This document shows positions 18,098 through 26,157 of a stretch of DNA of 64,000 nucleotides, in pieces (position 1 is the stretch's first letter; each line of letters begins with the position of its first letter). This DNA is from Curtobacterium sp. ZW137 (GTDB taxonomy: Bacteria > Actinomycetota > Actinomycetes > Actinomycetales > Microbacteriaceae). The stretch spans positions 496,001 through 560,000 of the forward strand of contig NZ_RJKS01000001.1 in the NCBI RefSeq assembly GCF_003762905.1, given 5' to 3'. Below the pieces are notes generated by a model. That model saw only the letters and a program-made list of their open reading frames with translations, made no database searches and was not told the origin of the DNA. A program made the position numbers and the translations under genes.

Positions 18098-18577
18098 ATG
18101 GAACTGACGCCCACGCAGCTCTCGGCCTACTTCGCCTTCACGGAGGTCAGCAGCCTGCTCCGCCACGCGGTCGAGCGACAGCTGCGCGACGTCGGGGACC
18201 TCAGCTACGTGCAGTTCCAGCTCCTCGCACGCCTCGGCGACACCCCGGGCGGGCGGCAGCGGATGACCGACCTGGCGGACGGCGTGGTGATCAGCCGCAG
18301 CGGGCTCACATACCAGGCGCAACTGCTCGACCAGCGGGGACTCGTCACGCGGGCGCCCTCGCCTGAGGACGAACGGAGCACCGTCGTCGCGATCACCGAC
18401 GCCGGTCGGGACGTCCTCGCGGCGGTGTTCCCCGGCCACGTCGAGACCGTGCACAGCCTGCTGTTCGCCACGCTGTCGGACGCGGACGCCGACGACCTCG
18501 CGCGGATCCTCGGCCGGGCGAGCGAGCACCTCCGCGCCATCCCGCCGCGCTCAGCCGCACCCCGCAGGCGGAAGTGA
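18098..18577 (+). CDS. MarR-family transcriptional regulator
   Basis: A 159-residue winged-helix regulator. Residues 30-60 give the dimer helix and FQLLARLGDTPGG, followed by the recognition region MTDLADGVVISRSGLTYQAQ and the wing RAPSPEDERSTVVAITDAG. It most likely represses the divergent oxidoreductase and itself, with a small ligand releasing DNA. TAGGAT at 18086-18091 ends 6 bases before the ATG, fitting a leaderless mRNA. Confidence 0.92.
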   Translation: MELTPTQLSAYFAFTEVSSLLRHAVERQLRDVGDLSYVQFQLLARLGDTPGGRQRMTDLADGVVISRSGLTYQAQLLDQRGLVTRAPSPEDERSTVVAITDAGRDVLAAVFPGHVETVHSLLFATLSDADADDLARILGRASEHLRAIPPRSAAPRRRK

Positions 18578-18593
18578 CGTCCTCGGCGAGCCG

Positions 18594-19580
18594 TCAGTCG
18601 TGCTGCGCGGAGTCCCACCAGTCGAGCACCCGCGTGCCGATCAGCGTGAGCCACGGCGACGCCTCGCCCGGCGGGACGTCCTCCGCGAACCAGACCCGGC
18701 CCGCGTGCACGCCGTCCTGCACCCAGCGTCCGTCAGCGCCCCGGGCGTCGCGGACCAGCTGGACCGCGTCCGCGAGTCGCGGGTCCGGAACGGTGCCGTC
18801 GACGAGCGCGGCGGCGCGGAAGTGGTCCAGCGCACGCAGCGCGCTGTAGACCCACCGGAACGGGTACGTGAAGTGCGCCGTCCACGGTCCGACCGGTTCG
18901 CCCGTCGACAGGCGGCGGAGCAGGTGTCGTTCGAGCAGGTACTCCTCACCACGGTGCCGTGAGTGCCGGAGCGCATCGCTGCCGCCGGTCAGCTCCTCGT
19001 GCGCCAGCAGCCCCTCGATCACGTTGAGCGTCGAGTGGAACGAGGACCGTGTGGAGCCCTCGACCCACTCGCAGTTCCAGCCCCCGTCCTCGAGCTGGTG
19101 CGCCGGCAGCCACTCCGCGAGCCCGTCCACATCGGCCCCGAGCCACGCCCCGTTCGCGAGCGTGAACCCGTTGATGCAGCAGTCGTCCTCGCCGTTCCAG
19201 TACGGCGCGTCGTTGTACTCCCAGCGGCTGTTCCGGGCGAGGAGCTCGGCGGTCCCGGCGAGTGCCGCCGCGTCGACACCCCACCGGCGCAGCGCGTTCA
19301 GGGACCAGGTGGTCGCCGTCCACGGCTGGCCCTCGGCGTCGTCCACGTCGCCCTCGACGTCGTGCCCGGCGTCCTGCGCCGGGAAGTACGCCCCGCCGGC
19401 CCACTGGCCGTCCTCGTCCTGCAGCGCGAGGAGCCGCGCCCCGAACCCGGTGGTGGGCACCGTGGCGCGGGTCGCGCGCCATCGCTCCTCCGGCGCACGC
19501 AGCACGTCTCGCTCGACCTGCCAGCGCACCGCCGGGTCGGTCTCCAGCAACCAGTCGACGAGGGCGGGTTCCGCAGCCAT
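18594..19580 (-). CDS. Prenyltransferase/squalene-cyclase-like (alpha/alpha toroid) protein
   Basis: A 328-residue helical protein resembling the squalene-hopene cyclase/prenyltransferase toroid. It has repeats with QDEDGQWAGGAYFPAQD, the WTATTWSLNALRRWG helix and a HQLEDGGWNCEW motif. The DXDD catalytic motif of true cyclases is not evident, and the length is about half that of a cyclase, so it may be a degenerate or carbohydrate-binding toroid. TAGCCT ends 6 bases before the ATG at 19580 (leaderless pattern). The call is at superfamily level only. Confidence 0.72.
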   Translation of the reverse strand: MAAEPALVDWLLETDPAVRWQVERDVLRAPEERWRATRATVPTTGFGARLLALQDEDGQWAGGAYFPAQDAGHDVEGDVDDAEGQPWTATTWSLNALRRWGVDAAALAGTAELLARNSRWEYNDAPYWNGEDDCCINGFTLANGAWLGADVDGLAEWLPAHQLEDGGWNCEWVEGSTRSSFHSTLNVIEGLLAHEELTGGSDALRHSRHRGEEYLLERHLLRRLSTGEPVGPWTAHFTYPFRWVYSALRALDHFRAAALVDGTVPDPRLADAVQLVRDARGADGRWVQDGVHAGRVWFAEDVPPGEASPWLTLIGTRVLDWWDSAQHD

Positions 19581-19595
19581 GGACGGAGGCTACGC

Positions 19596-19639
19596 CGGAC
19601 GGGAGGCTCGGTGCCAGGCCGATCCGAGCCTCCCGTCCG
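19596..19639. terminator. Palindromic terminator, repeat family copy B
   Basis: Two 16-bp arms, CGGACGGGAGGCTCGG and its complement, separated by 12 bases. It lies 3' of the minus-strand gene ending at 19675 and just upstream of the toroid-protein gene. It shares the GGAGGCyCGG core with the other family copies. Confidence 0.65.
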
Positions 19640-19674
19640 CCTGTCGGTCGCGTCTCGTCACCATGCCGGCCGGA

Positions 19675-20331
19675 CTAGCGCTCGGTCGCCGCCCGCAGGA
19701 TCCACGTGCGGAACTCGACGGCGAAGTGCTCCAGGTGCTGCTCGACGACCCTTGGTGCACAGGACGCCGGCAGCGTGACGGAGAGCCGGGCGGTGAAGCC
19801 GTCGGGCTCGTCGACGAACGTGTTCGCGATGGAGCCGATGACCGTCCCGTCGGCCAGCAGCATGTGCGACCGTCGACCAGCGGGTGGCTCCGCGACGGGG
19901 AGCTCCTGCTCGACGACCAGGCTGTCGTCCCACGGGTGCATGAAGAACGAGCACACGTACTCGTCCAGGGTCTCGACGATGTTCACGTCCTGCCCGGGCT
20001 CCGCGTGGATCGCGTAGTGCTCGGGGTGGCCCGCGAGCATGACGTCCTCGCGGGCGAACGCGGCGCCGAGCCACGCCCCGAACTCCGCGGCCGTGATGCC
20101 GCGCGCACGGAGCGTGGTCGTGCCCGTCGTATCCTCGCCGCCGGAGCGTTCGAGGTGGCCGCGGAGGAACGCGTCTCCCGCGGCGATCTCGTCGGCCAGG
20201 AGCTCGAGGAGCCGCGCGCGTCCCGCCTTCCGCTTCAGGAGCGCGAGTGCCCGGCGGGCGGAGAACAGCTCGAAGCCGTCGATCGTGGCGTCGGTGTCCT
20301 CGCCCGCCAGGCGGACCGTGGCGGCGGTCAC
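19675..20331 (-). CDS. Protein of unknown function coupled to the S15 hydrolase
   Basis: A 218-residue soluble protein with no family that I recognise. Its N-terminal third is helical (ELFSARRALALLKRKAGRAR), followed by mixed strands and a VSVTLPASCAPRVVEQHLEH helix near the end. It has no signal peptide or membrane helix. The GTG at 20331 overlaps the hydrolase stop as GTGA, so translation is probably coupled and the two proteins likely act in one pathway. Confidence 0.72.
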   Translation of the reverse strand: MTAATVRLAGEDTDATIDGFELFSARRALALLKRKAGRARLLELLADEIAAGDAFLRGHLERSGGEDTTGTTTLRARGITAAEFGAWLGAAFAREDVMLAGHPEHYAIHAEPGQDVNIVETLDEYVCSFFMHPWDDSLVVEQELPVAEPPAGRRSHMLLADGTVIGSIANTFVDEPDGFTARLSVTLPASCAPRVVEQHLEHFAVEFRTWILRAATER

Positions 20332-22082
20332 CGCGCTGCCCGGACGGGGAGCTGCAGGTACGAGGCGTGGTCGCCGCCGGTGTGCACGACGTGCGCCCCG
20401 GAGTTCGCACCGACGTACTCGCGGATGGCCGGCATCAGCGTGCCGAGGAGGTTCCGCGAGCTCACGATGAACCGCAGCTGTTCCCCCGCGTGGAAGCGCA
20501 GCCCGACCGGGAGCAGGTCGATCTCGATCTCGGCGATCTCGCCCGGGGCCAGCTTCTCGACGCGGTCGAAGGTGTGCGCGGGGACGTCGTCGGTCGTCAG
20601 CGTCTCGTCGAGGTGCCGGGCGGACACGCGGAGCCTGCCGTCGGAACCCTTGTAGCGGAGGATCGTCGCGCCGTGGTCGGTGAGGTCGTGTGCGATCGCA
20701 GACTGGTTCGGGACGGTGAACGCCTGCAGCGGCGTGCCCCACCGGTCGGTCTTCTGGACGAGCACGAACAGGTCCATGTCATCGGCGCCGCGAGCCTCGA
20801 CGAACAGGTGTGCCTTCGGGTGGCCGACGAGGACGGTCTCCTCGTCGAAGCGGGTGATGAACGAGACGGCGTCCGGGTTCGCGTCGACGGCGTACGACGC
20901 CTCCGCTGCGTCGGACGGCGCGCTGGTGGACAGGGTCCGGGTCCGTGCGTCGAGGAAGTACTTCGTGGAGGTGGCGTCGGCCGGCGGGAACGAGTCGGCG
21001 GGGACCGCGACCTCGTCGCCGCCCTCGAGGTCGAGGACCGAGTACCGGACGGTGGGGGTCCGCTCCCACCCGTTGTCGACGCCCTTGAGGAAGTGGTCGA
21101 AGAACCGGCGGAGGTCCTCGACGTTCGCCTGGTCGTAGTAGTCCGGCCACTCCTGGCCGTTGTGGATCCGGAGCCACTTCTCGGTGCTCGCCATCCGGTG
21201 CCAGGCGCGGAATGTGCCAGCGGTGTGCAGGGTGTTCGAGTAGCTCGCGACGACGTACGCCGGGACGGCGATCTTCGCGAAGTCGGGGATCTTCTGCTCC
21301 CAGAGGTCCGTCATCAGCGGGTACGCCTCGACCTCGGCGAGGATGTCCTCCTTCTGGCCCTTCCCGAAGAAGCTGCCGTCCTGGAGTTGCTGCGCGAACC
21401 CGGTGTCGGGCATCCCGCCGCGCATCACGAGGTCGCGGTAGACGTCGCTGACGCCTTCCCACGGGTTGATCGCGACGAGGTGCGGCGGCTGCTCGGCGGC
21501 GGCGAACCACTGCGAGACGGCGAGGTAGCTCGTGCCGCTCATGCCGACCTTGCCGTCGCACCACTCCTGCTCGGCGAGCCACTCGATGACGTCGTACGCG
21601 TCGCGGCCGTCCTGGCGGTCCCAGAGCACGCTGTCCCCTTCGGACTGGTCGATCCCGCGGTGGTCGACGTTGCAGATCGCGTAGCCGTGCTCGACCCAGT
21701 ACGCCGGGTCTGCTCCTTCGAACTTCTCGAGCCCGGACACGGTGCTGTTCGGCAGGCCGACGAGTCCGAACACGCCCATCACGCTGGGGGAGGTGCCCTG
21801 TGCCTTGCCGTAGGGGCTCCACGCGAGGATCACCGGGACGGGGGTCGGCGCCGTCCCGGTCGTGGTCGCGGGTCGGAAGACGTCGACGTGGATGGTGGTG
21901 CCGTCGCGGAGCTGCATCGCGACGTCCTTGTCGAACACCGTTTCCACCGGCAGCGGCGCGAACTGCGGCGCGATCCTGAACCCGGCCTGGAGCGTGCGGG
22001 TGCCGGGCTCGAACGGGGTGAGCACGCCGGTCCGGGCTGCGGGCAGCGGCGTCGACGGGGTCGTGATCCTCTGGTCGGTCAT
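20328..22082 (-). CDS. CocE/NonD (S15) family hydrolase
   Basis: A 584-residue protein of the cocaine-esterase/X-Pro dipeptidyl-peptidase group. The nucleophile is Ser185 in SGTSYLAVSQW. An N-terminal alpha/beta core starts at about residue 45 (VAMQLRDGTTIHVDVFRPA), a helical cap fills residues 200-330, and a C-terminal jelly-roll domain spans about residues 400-584. These enzymes hydrolyse acylated small molecules, amides or dipeptides. There is no signal peptide. It is divergent from a TetR gene whose promoter region carries an inverted repeat, so TetR control is likely. Confidence 0.9.
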   Translation of the reverse strand: MTDQRITTPSTPLPAARTGVLTPFEPGTRTLQAGFRIAPQFAPLPVETVFDKDVAMQLRDGTTIHVDVFRPATTTGTAPTPVPVILAWSPYGKAQGTSPSVMGVFGLVGLPNSTVSGLEKFEGADPAYWVEHGYAICNVDHRGIDQSEGDSVLWDRQDGRDAYDVIEWLAEQEWCDGKVGMSGTSYLAVSQWFAAAEQPPHLVAINPWEGVSDVYRDLVMRGGMPDTGFAQQLQDGSFFGKGQKEDILAEVEAYPLMTDLWEQKIPDFAKIAVPAYVVASYSNTLHTAGTFRAWHRMASTEKWLRIHNGQEWPDYYDQANVEDLRRFFDHFLKGVDNGWERTPTVRYSVLDLEGGDEVAVPADSFPPADATSTKYFLDARTRTLSTSAPSDAAEASYAVDANPDAVSFITRFDEETVLVGHPKAHLFVEARGADDMDLFVLVQKTDRWGTPLQAFTVPNQSAIAHDLTDHGATILRYKGSDGRLRVSARHLDETLTTDDVPAHTFDRVEKLAPGEIAEIEIDLLPVGLRFHAGEQLRFIVSSRNLLGTLMPAIREYVGANSGAHVVHTGGDHASYLQLPVRAAR

Positions 22083-22154
22083 CGTGATCTCCTTCGTGCG
22101 GGAGTCCTCCGTGGGCTCGTCGTCGTGGCGAGCGTACGTCCGATCTCGCCGAAA

Positions 22155-22170
22155 CTCAACACGCGTTGAG
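22155..22170. promoter_or_regulatory. TetR operator candidate
   Basis: CTCAACACGCGTTGAG, 6-bp arms around ACGC, between the divergent S15 hydrolase and TetR genes. It overlaps the TTGAGA -35 box of the TetR promoter. Confidence 0.6.
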
Positions 22171-22195
22171 AACGGATTCCGGCGTCGGGTAGATT
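22166..22195 (+). promoter_or_regulatory. Leaderless promoter of the TetR gene
   Basis: TTGAGA at 22166-22171, an 18-base spacer and TAGATT at 22190-22195. The predicted start point falls on the ATG at 22202, and there is no ribosome-binding site. Confidence 0.6.
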
Positions 22196-22201
22196 CGGCG
22201 C

Positions 22202-22828
22202 ATGACCTCGGAGAACCAGCCAGCGCAGGCCGGCCGCGTCGGGCGTCGTCCCGGTTCGTCGAGCACGCGGACGACGGTGCTCGCCGCCGCCAGCGCGCGG
22301 TTCGCCAGCGACGGCTTCGCCGCGACGACGATCCGGCGGGTCGCGGCGGACGCCGGGGTCGACCCGTCCCAGGTGATGCAGTTCTTCGGGTCGAAGGACG
22401 ACCTCTTCGCTGCGGTGATGGCCGTGCCCGCGACCGCGCTCCGGCGCTTCGACACGGCGTTCGAGGGGCCGGACGAGCGCCTCGGCGAGCGCGTCGTGCG
22501 GGCGTTCCTCGAGGCGTGGGAGGGGCCGGTCGAGGAGTCCGAGCCGCTGATGGCGATGCTCCGCGGGGCGGTGGTGAACGACGAGGCCAACAAGCAGCTC
22601 CGGGACTTCATCCAGGCGCGGCTCGTCGCCGGGGCGGGGCGCGGCGGGACCGAGGTGGCCGAGGACCGGGCGCTCCGCGCCGGGCTGGCTGCCGCGATGC
22701 TCGTCGGGATCGTGACCGGCCGTCGGGTCATCGGCGTCCCGACGCTCGTCGAGGCCGACCACGACGCCGTCGTCGCCGTGGTCGGGCCGGCGATCCAGCA
22801 CGTCCTGGTGGGCCCGGCCGACTCCTGA
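22202..22828 (+). CDS. TetR/AcrR-family transcriptional regulator
   Basis: A 208-residue regulator. The N-terminal helix-turn-helix is at about residues 20-65 (TTVLAAASARFASDGFAATT then the IRRVAADAGVDPSQVMQFF recognition region). The C-terminal ligand domain contains RVVRAFLEAWEGP and ends with the TetR_C-like helices. It probably represses the divergent S15 hydrolase and its partner gene through the CTCAAC palindrome. The ligand is unknown. Confidence 0.92.
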   Translation: MTSENQPAQAGRVGRRPGSSSTRTTVLAAASARFASDGFAATTIRRVAADAGVDPSQVMQFFGSKDDLFAAVMAVPATALRRFDTAFEGPDERLGERVVRAFLEAWEGPVEESEPLMAMLRGAVVNDEANKQLRDFIQARLVAGAGRGGTEVAEDRALRAGLAAAMLVGIVTGRRVIGVPTLVEADHDAVVAVVGPAIQHVLVGPADS

Positions 22829-22853
22829 GGCGCGGCCGCGGGGCGATCCCGGG

Positions 22854-23222
22854 TCAGGCGCGGTCGTGCAGGGTGACCTGGTAGCCGTCGGGGTCGGCGA
22901 AGGTGAACGTCCGGCCGAACGGGCCGTCGATCGGCGCCGAGACGATCGTGTGCCCGTCGGCGACGAGGGCGTCGTGGATGTCCTGCACGTCGGTGGCGTG
23001 CAGCCAGATCGCCGCGCCGATGCCCGGCTGTGGCACGGACGCGAGGTCGGTCCCGGGCACGATGTCCCGCAGCGCGAAGGCGATCGGAGTCGTCTCGAAC
23101 ACGACGGCGTGCGGCGGGCCCGCCTGGGAGCGGACGAGCCCGAGGTACTGCTCGTAGAACGCCTGCGACGCGTCGAGGTCGCGGGTCTGCAGGGAGATGA
23201 AGTCGGGACCGGTGACCGGCAT
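22854..23222 (-). CDS. VOC-family (glyoxalase/bleomycin-resistance-like) protein
   Basis: A 122-residue protein with paired beta-alpha-beta-beta-beta units of the vicinal-oxygen-chelate fold: TGPDFISLQTRDLDASQAFY and the C-terminal GRTFTFADPDGYQVTLHDR strands. Members are metal-dependent lyases or dioxygenases, or antibiotic-binding proteins. It is divergent from a MarR gene with two TGTCAG palindromes between them and has AAGGAG before the ATG, so it is the likely target of that MarR. Confidence 0.9.
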   Translation of the reverse strand: MPVTGPDFISLQTRDLDASQAFYEQYLGLVRSQAGPPHAVVFETTPIAFALRDIVPGTDLASVPQPGIGAAIWLHATDVQDIHDALVADGHTIVSAPIDGPFGRTFTFADPDGYQVTLHDRA

Positions 23223-23240
23223 GGTGTGCTCCTTCGTGTG

Positions 23241-23258
23241 GTGTCAGTCTTCTGACAC
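23241..23258. promoter_or_regulatory. MarR operator candidate (VOC/MarR gap), site 1
   Basis: GTGTCAGTCTTCTGACAC, an 18-bp palindrome with 7-bp perfect arms, 18 bases upstream of the VOC gene start. Confidence 0.72.
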
Positions 23259-23268
23259 GAGGCAACCT

Positions 23269-23286
23269 ATGTCAGACTACTGACAT
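23269..23286. promoter_or_regulatory. MarR operator candidate, site 2, overlapping the start codon
   Basis: ATGTCAGACTACTGACAT, a second copy whose last two bases are the first two of the MarR ATG (23285). Binding here would cover the transcription start of the MarR gene. Confidence 0.72.
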
Positions 23287-23725
23287 GAGTCAAGACGGAG
23301 CGGCGATCGACCTCGAGACCTCGCTCGGCTACCTGCTGAAGGAGGCGTCGAGTGCACTGCGGGTCGCGATGGAGACGGTGCTGCGGCCGCTCGGGCTGAC
23401 CGTGACGCAGTACTCGTGCCTCGAGCTGCTCGCCCAGCGCCCCGGGTTGTCGAACTCCGACCTGGCGCGAGGCGCGTTCGTCACCCGGCAGTCGATGAGC
23501 GTGTTGCTGCAGGCGTTCGAGCGGGACGGCCTCGTGGTCCGGGCGGCCGAACCCCCGGTCGGCAAGGCACTCCCGACGCGTCTCACCGACGCGGGGCGAC
23601 GGACCCTCGGGCAGGCGAGCGCCGCGGTGCGCTCCGTCGAGGACAAGATGCTCACCGGCATGACGGGGGACGAGCGGACGGCGGCGTTCCGGAGCCTCCA
23701 GAGCATGATCCGCTCCCTGCGTTGA
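23285..23725 (+). CDS. MarR-family transcriptional regulator
   Basis: A 146-residue winged-helix protein: VTQYSCLELLAQRPGLSNS, then the DLARGAFVTRQSMSVLLQAF recognition region and the RAAEPPVGKALPTRLTDAG wing. It probably binds the two TGTCAG palindromes in the 62-base gap shared with the divergent VOC gene and represses both. There is no ribosome-binding site and the start lies within an operator, which suggests a leaderless or very short leader. Confidence 0.92.
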   Translation: MSQDGAAIDLETSLGYLLKEASSALRVAMETVLRPLGLTVTQYSCLELLAQRPGLSNSDLARGAFVTRQSMSVLLQAFERDGLVVRAAEPPVGKALPTRLTDAGRRTLGQASAAVRSVEDKMLTGMTGDERTAAFRSLQSMIRSLR

Positions 23726-23838
23726 GGGCGACAGCGAGACCGGATCGCAACACTCGCTCGTCAGGAACGGCAGGAGACTGACACTGCATGGGTAGGGGCG
23801 TCCTCAGACGCTCCGTCCGGGAATCCGAGGGGGATGCC

Positions 23839-24912
23839 ATGAACCAGTCCACGAAGCCGGGGTACCGCCGCACCGCGGTCGTCGGCGCCACGATCGCACT
23901 CGTCGCCACTGCGGGGGTGCTCGGGTTCGGCGCGACGGCCGCCACCGCCGCGACCGAGTCGCCGTCGCCGACGCCGACCGGGACCGGCACGCCGGCCGTC
24001 AGCACGCCCGGCAGCACGCCGGCCGTCAGCACGCCCGGCAGCGCGCCGGCCGCGACCAGCACGCCGGCCGCCAGCACGCCCGTCACCTGGTCGGAGCCGT
24101 CCACGCCGCAGCACCCGATCGTCCTCACGGTCACCGCCGGCGAGCCGTTCTCCCACACCTTCGTCGCGAACGGCGGCGACGGTCCGCTCGAGTACCTGTT
24201 CAACCCCCTCGCCGGCGCCGACGGCTTCACCTGGGACGAGCAGACCGGTGTCCTCAGCGGCACGCTCACGAGCGCGACCTCGTACCCGTTCGACGTCACC
24301 GCGACCGACCTGCACCAGAGCGCGGTGCAGCACGTCGTGGTCGAGGTCCAGCCGGCCGCTCCCGTGCAGGTGGTCGCCGACGTGGTCTCCGGACCGAACG
24401 GCGAGGCGCCCGGGTGGCTGCTCAAGGACGGCACGATCACCGCGTACCAGGGCGACGCGACCGTGTCGACGATCCCGGCGGAGCAGGGGCAGTCGGTCTG
24501 GATCGACTCCACGCCGGTCGACCGCTTCGACAACCCGTTGTACGGTCCGGAGCAGGGCGGGAAGCCCGCGATCACGAGCAGCGTCGCCAGCGACGAGTTC
24601 GCCTGGGACGCCACGCGGGCCCTCTGGCGGGTCACCTTCACCCACGCCTCGCCGCACGTCGTGACGCTGACGTACGGGGACGTGACCGGCGTGCTCCGGT
24701 TCGCGGTCGCCGCCGCGACGACCCCGGTCGCCACGCCCACGCCTGCGCCCACACCGACCGCGGTCGCGGCCGCCACCGGCACGGCGAACGGCAGCGGGAC
24801 GGGCACCCTCGCGTACACCGGCGCGGACGACACCGGCCTGCTCGCGTGGGCACTCGGCCTGCTGGCCGCCGGCGGTGGGCTGCTGGTCTGGCGTCTGCGC
24901 CGACGCGCCTGA
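23839..24912 (+). CDS. Secreted Ig-like protein with LAYTG sorting signal
   Basis: A 357-residue surface protein. An N-terminal signal peptide (basic start, hydrophobic core, TAATA-type cleavage near residue 36) leads into a low-complexity Thr/Pro/Ser linker. A putative-Ig-like domain follows (EYLFNPLAGADGFTWD, TGVLSGTLTSATSYPF) and then a second domain. The C-terminus has LAYTG at residues 324-328, a hydrophobic helix and an RLRRR tail, a sortase sorting signal. LAxTG is typical of class E sortase substrates. The ATG at 23839 has GAGGGGG upstream, and an earlier in-frame ATG at 23788 is less likely. Confidence 0.83.
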   Translation: MNQSTKPGYRRTAVVGATIALVATAGVLGFGATAATAATESPSPTPTGTGTPAVSTPGSTPAVSTPGSAPAATSTPAASTPVTWSEPSTPQHPIVLTVTAGEPFSHTFVANGGDGPLEYLFNPLAGADGFTWDEQTGVLSGTLTSATSYPFDVTATDLHQSAVQHVVVEVQPAAPVQVVADVVSGPNGEAPGWLLKDGTITAYQGDATVSTIPAEQGQSVWIDSTPVDRFDNPLYGPEQGGKPAITSSVASDEFAWDATRALWRVTFTHASPHVVTLTYGDVTGVLRFAVAAATTPVATPTPAPTPTAVAAATGTANGSGTGTLAYTGADDTGLLAWALGLLAAGGGLLVWRLRRRA

Positions 24913-24925
24913 GACGCGACCGATC

Positions 24926-24973
24926 GACGGCCTGGAGGCCCGGTGCCGGACCGCACCGGGCCTCCAGGCCGTC
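24926..24973. terminator. Palindromic terminator, repeat family copy C
   Basis: Perfect 21-bp arms around a 6-base loop, with core GGAGGCCCGGTGC. It lies between the convergent LAYTG-protein and ApbE genes and should stop transcription from both sides. Confidence 0.75.
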
Positions 24974-25017
24974 ATCCGGTTGCGACCACCGACCGCGCGC
25001 CGACCGGCCGGACCGCG

Positions 25018-25707
25018 TCAGATGGTGACGACGTCGACGGCCCACGCCTCGACGGCGAGGCGCAGCGTCGCCGGCCCACCCGCGAGGATCGCGGTGGACA
25101 GGACGTCGGCCGTCACCACGTCGTCGGCGATCACCGTGACCTGCCGGTAGACGCGGTCCTGGTCGGTGCGCCAGACGTGCTCGCCGCGTTCGGAGGTCCC
25201 CGAGGTCGCGACGGCGCGCCGCGGGGCGGCCAGCCGGACCACGCGGAGGACCTCGCCGGCGCGGTCCGGGTCGGTGATGCCGGCGTTCCAGTCCCGGCCC
25301 GTGACCGTCCCGGAGACGAGCACGTCGCCGCCGACGTTGACGCACCAGTCCGCGTGCCCGGCACTCCGGAGCAGTGCACCGGCCCCCTCGATCGCCGCGG
25401 CCTTGACGATGCCGGTCAGGTCGACGCTGCGGTCCGCGCGGTGGGGCTCGAACGCCCCGCCTGTCGCGTTCCGCCACGCGATCGCCCGGGCGTACATGTC
25501 CCGGTGCTCGCTGCTCGCCCGGGTCAGCGCGAGCCGCCCGTCGGCGACCTGCGAGGCGGGGGAGTCGGGCCGGTACCGGCTGTACTCGGCGTCCATCCCG
25601 GCGAACAGGCGCTCGACGTCGTCGAGCACGGCGGGGGTCGACTCCGTGCTGGCCCCGTCGACGTGCACGGAGGCGACGGTCCCCATGGTGTCGAAGACCC
25701 GGCGCAC
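25018..25707 (-). CDS. apbE: FAD:protein FMN transferase (ApbE-like)
   Basis: A 229-residue ApbE protein, shorter than many. Visible features are VFDTMGTVASV at the N-terminus, a central VDLTGIVKAAAIEGAGALLR helix, the DWCVNVGGDVLVSG strand and AVATSGTSERG. ApbE transfers FMN from FAD onto a Thr of an FMN-binding target, on the outer face of the membrane or before export. The gene directly upstream encodes such a target. There is no signal peptide or lipobox, so a cytoplasmic or atypical location is possible. The GTG immediately follows the target gene's TAG, fitting an operon. Confidence 0.88.
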   Translation of the reverse strand: MRRVFDTMGTVASVHVDGASTESTPAVLDDVERLFAGMDAEYSRYRPDSPASQVADGRLALTRASSEHRDMYARAIAWRNATGGAFEPHRADRSVDLTGIVKAAAIEGAGALLRSAGHADWCVNVGGDVLVSGTVTGRDWNAGITDPDRAGEVLRVVRLAAPRRAVATSGTSERGEHVWRTDQDRVYRQVTVIADDVVTADVLSTAILAGGPATLRLAVEAWAVDVVTI

Positions 25708-26157
25708 CTACATGCCCGCCTGGTCGAGTGCCGACTGCAGCGACTGGATGTACCCGTCGGAGGTGTACGTGGCTCCGCTGACCGTGTCGATCTGGGCGGA
25801 CTGCGCGGTGAGGGCCTCCTGCCGCAGCACGGGCGCCGCCTGCGCACTGATCATCGACGAGCGCGGATCGTCGTCGGTGAGCTGCAGTGCCGTCACCTCG
25901 GTCAGCTTCCCGCCGGCGACGGTCACCTCGACCTGGACGTCGCCGTACCGGGTGCTGACCGCGGTGCCCGTGTAGGTGCCGTCAGCGGCGGACGAGCCGG
26001 AGCCGGAGCTCGCGTTCTCCGTCCCCGAGGTGCCCGTGCCGGTGGTCCCACCGGCCTGGGTCGTCGTCTGCGTGGCCTGCAGGCTCCCGGCCTCGACGCC
26101 GGCGGCGATGATCCCGAGGGACACCAGCGCGCCCCCGATCACGATGCGTTTCCTCAC
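25708..26157 (-). CDS. FMN-binding domain protein, ApbE flavinylation target
   Basis: A 149-residue exported protein. A basic start and hydrophobic stretch (residues 5-25) form a signal peptide or anchor, then a Gly/Ser/Thr linker leads to a single FMN-binding domain. The domain ends with DTVSGATYTSDGY, the flavinylation motif, with FMN expected on Thr130. It would carry electrons outside the membrane between the reductase and an acceptor. Its GTG overlaps the reductase stop (GTGA), and it abuts the ApbE start. Confidence 0.88.
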   Translation of the reverse strand: MRKRIVIGGALVSLGIIAAGVEAGSLQATQTTTQAGGTTGTGTSGTENASSGSGSSAADGTYTGTAVSTRYGDVQVEVTVAGGKLTEVTALQLTDDDPRSSMISAQAAPVLRQEALTAQSAQIDTVSGATYTSDGYIQSLQSALDQAGM

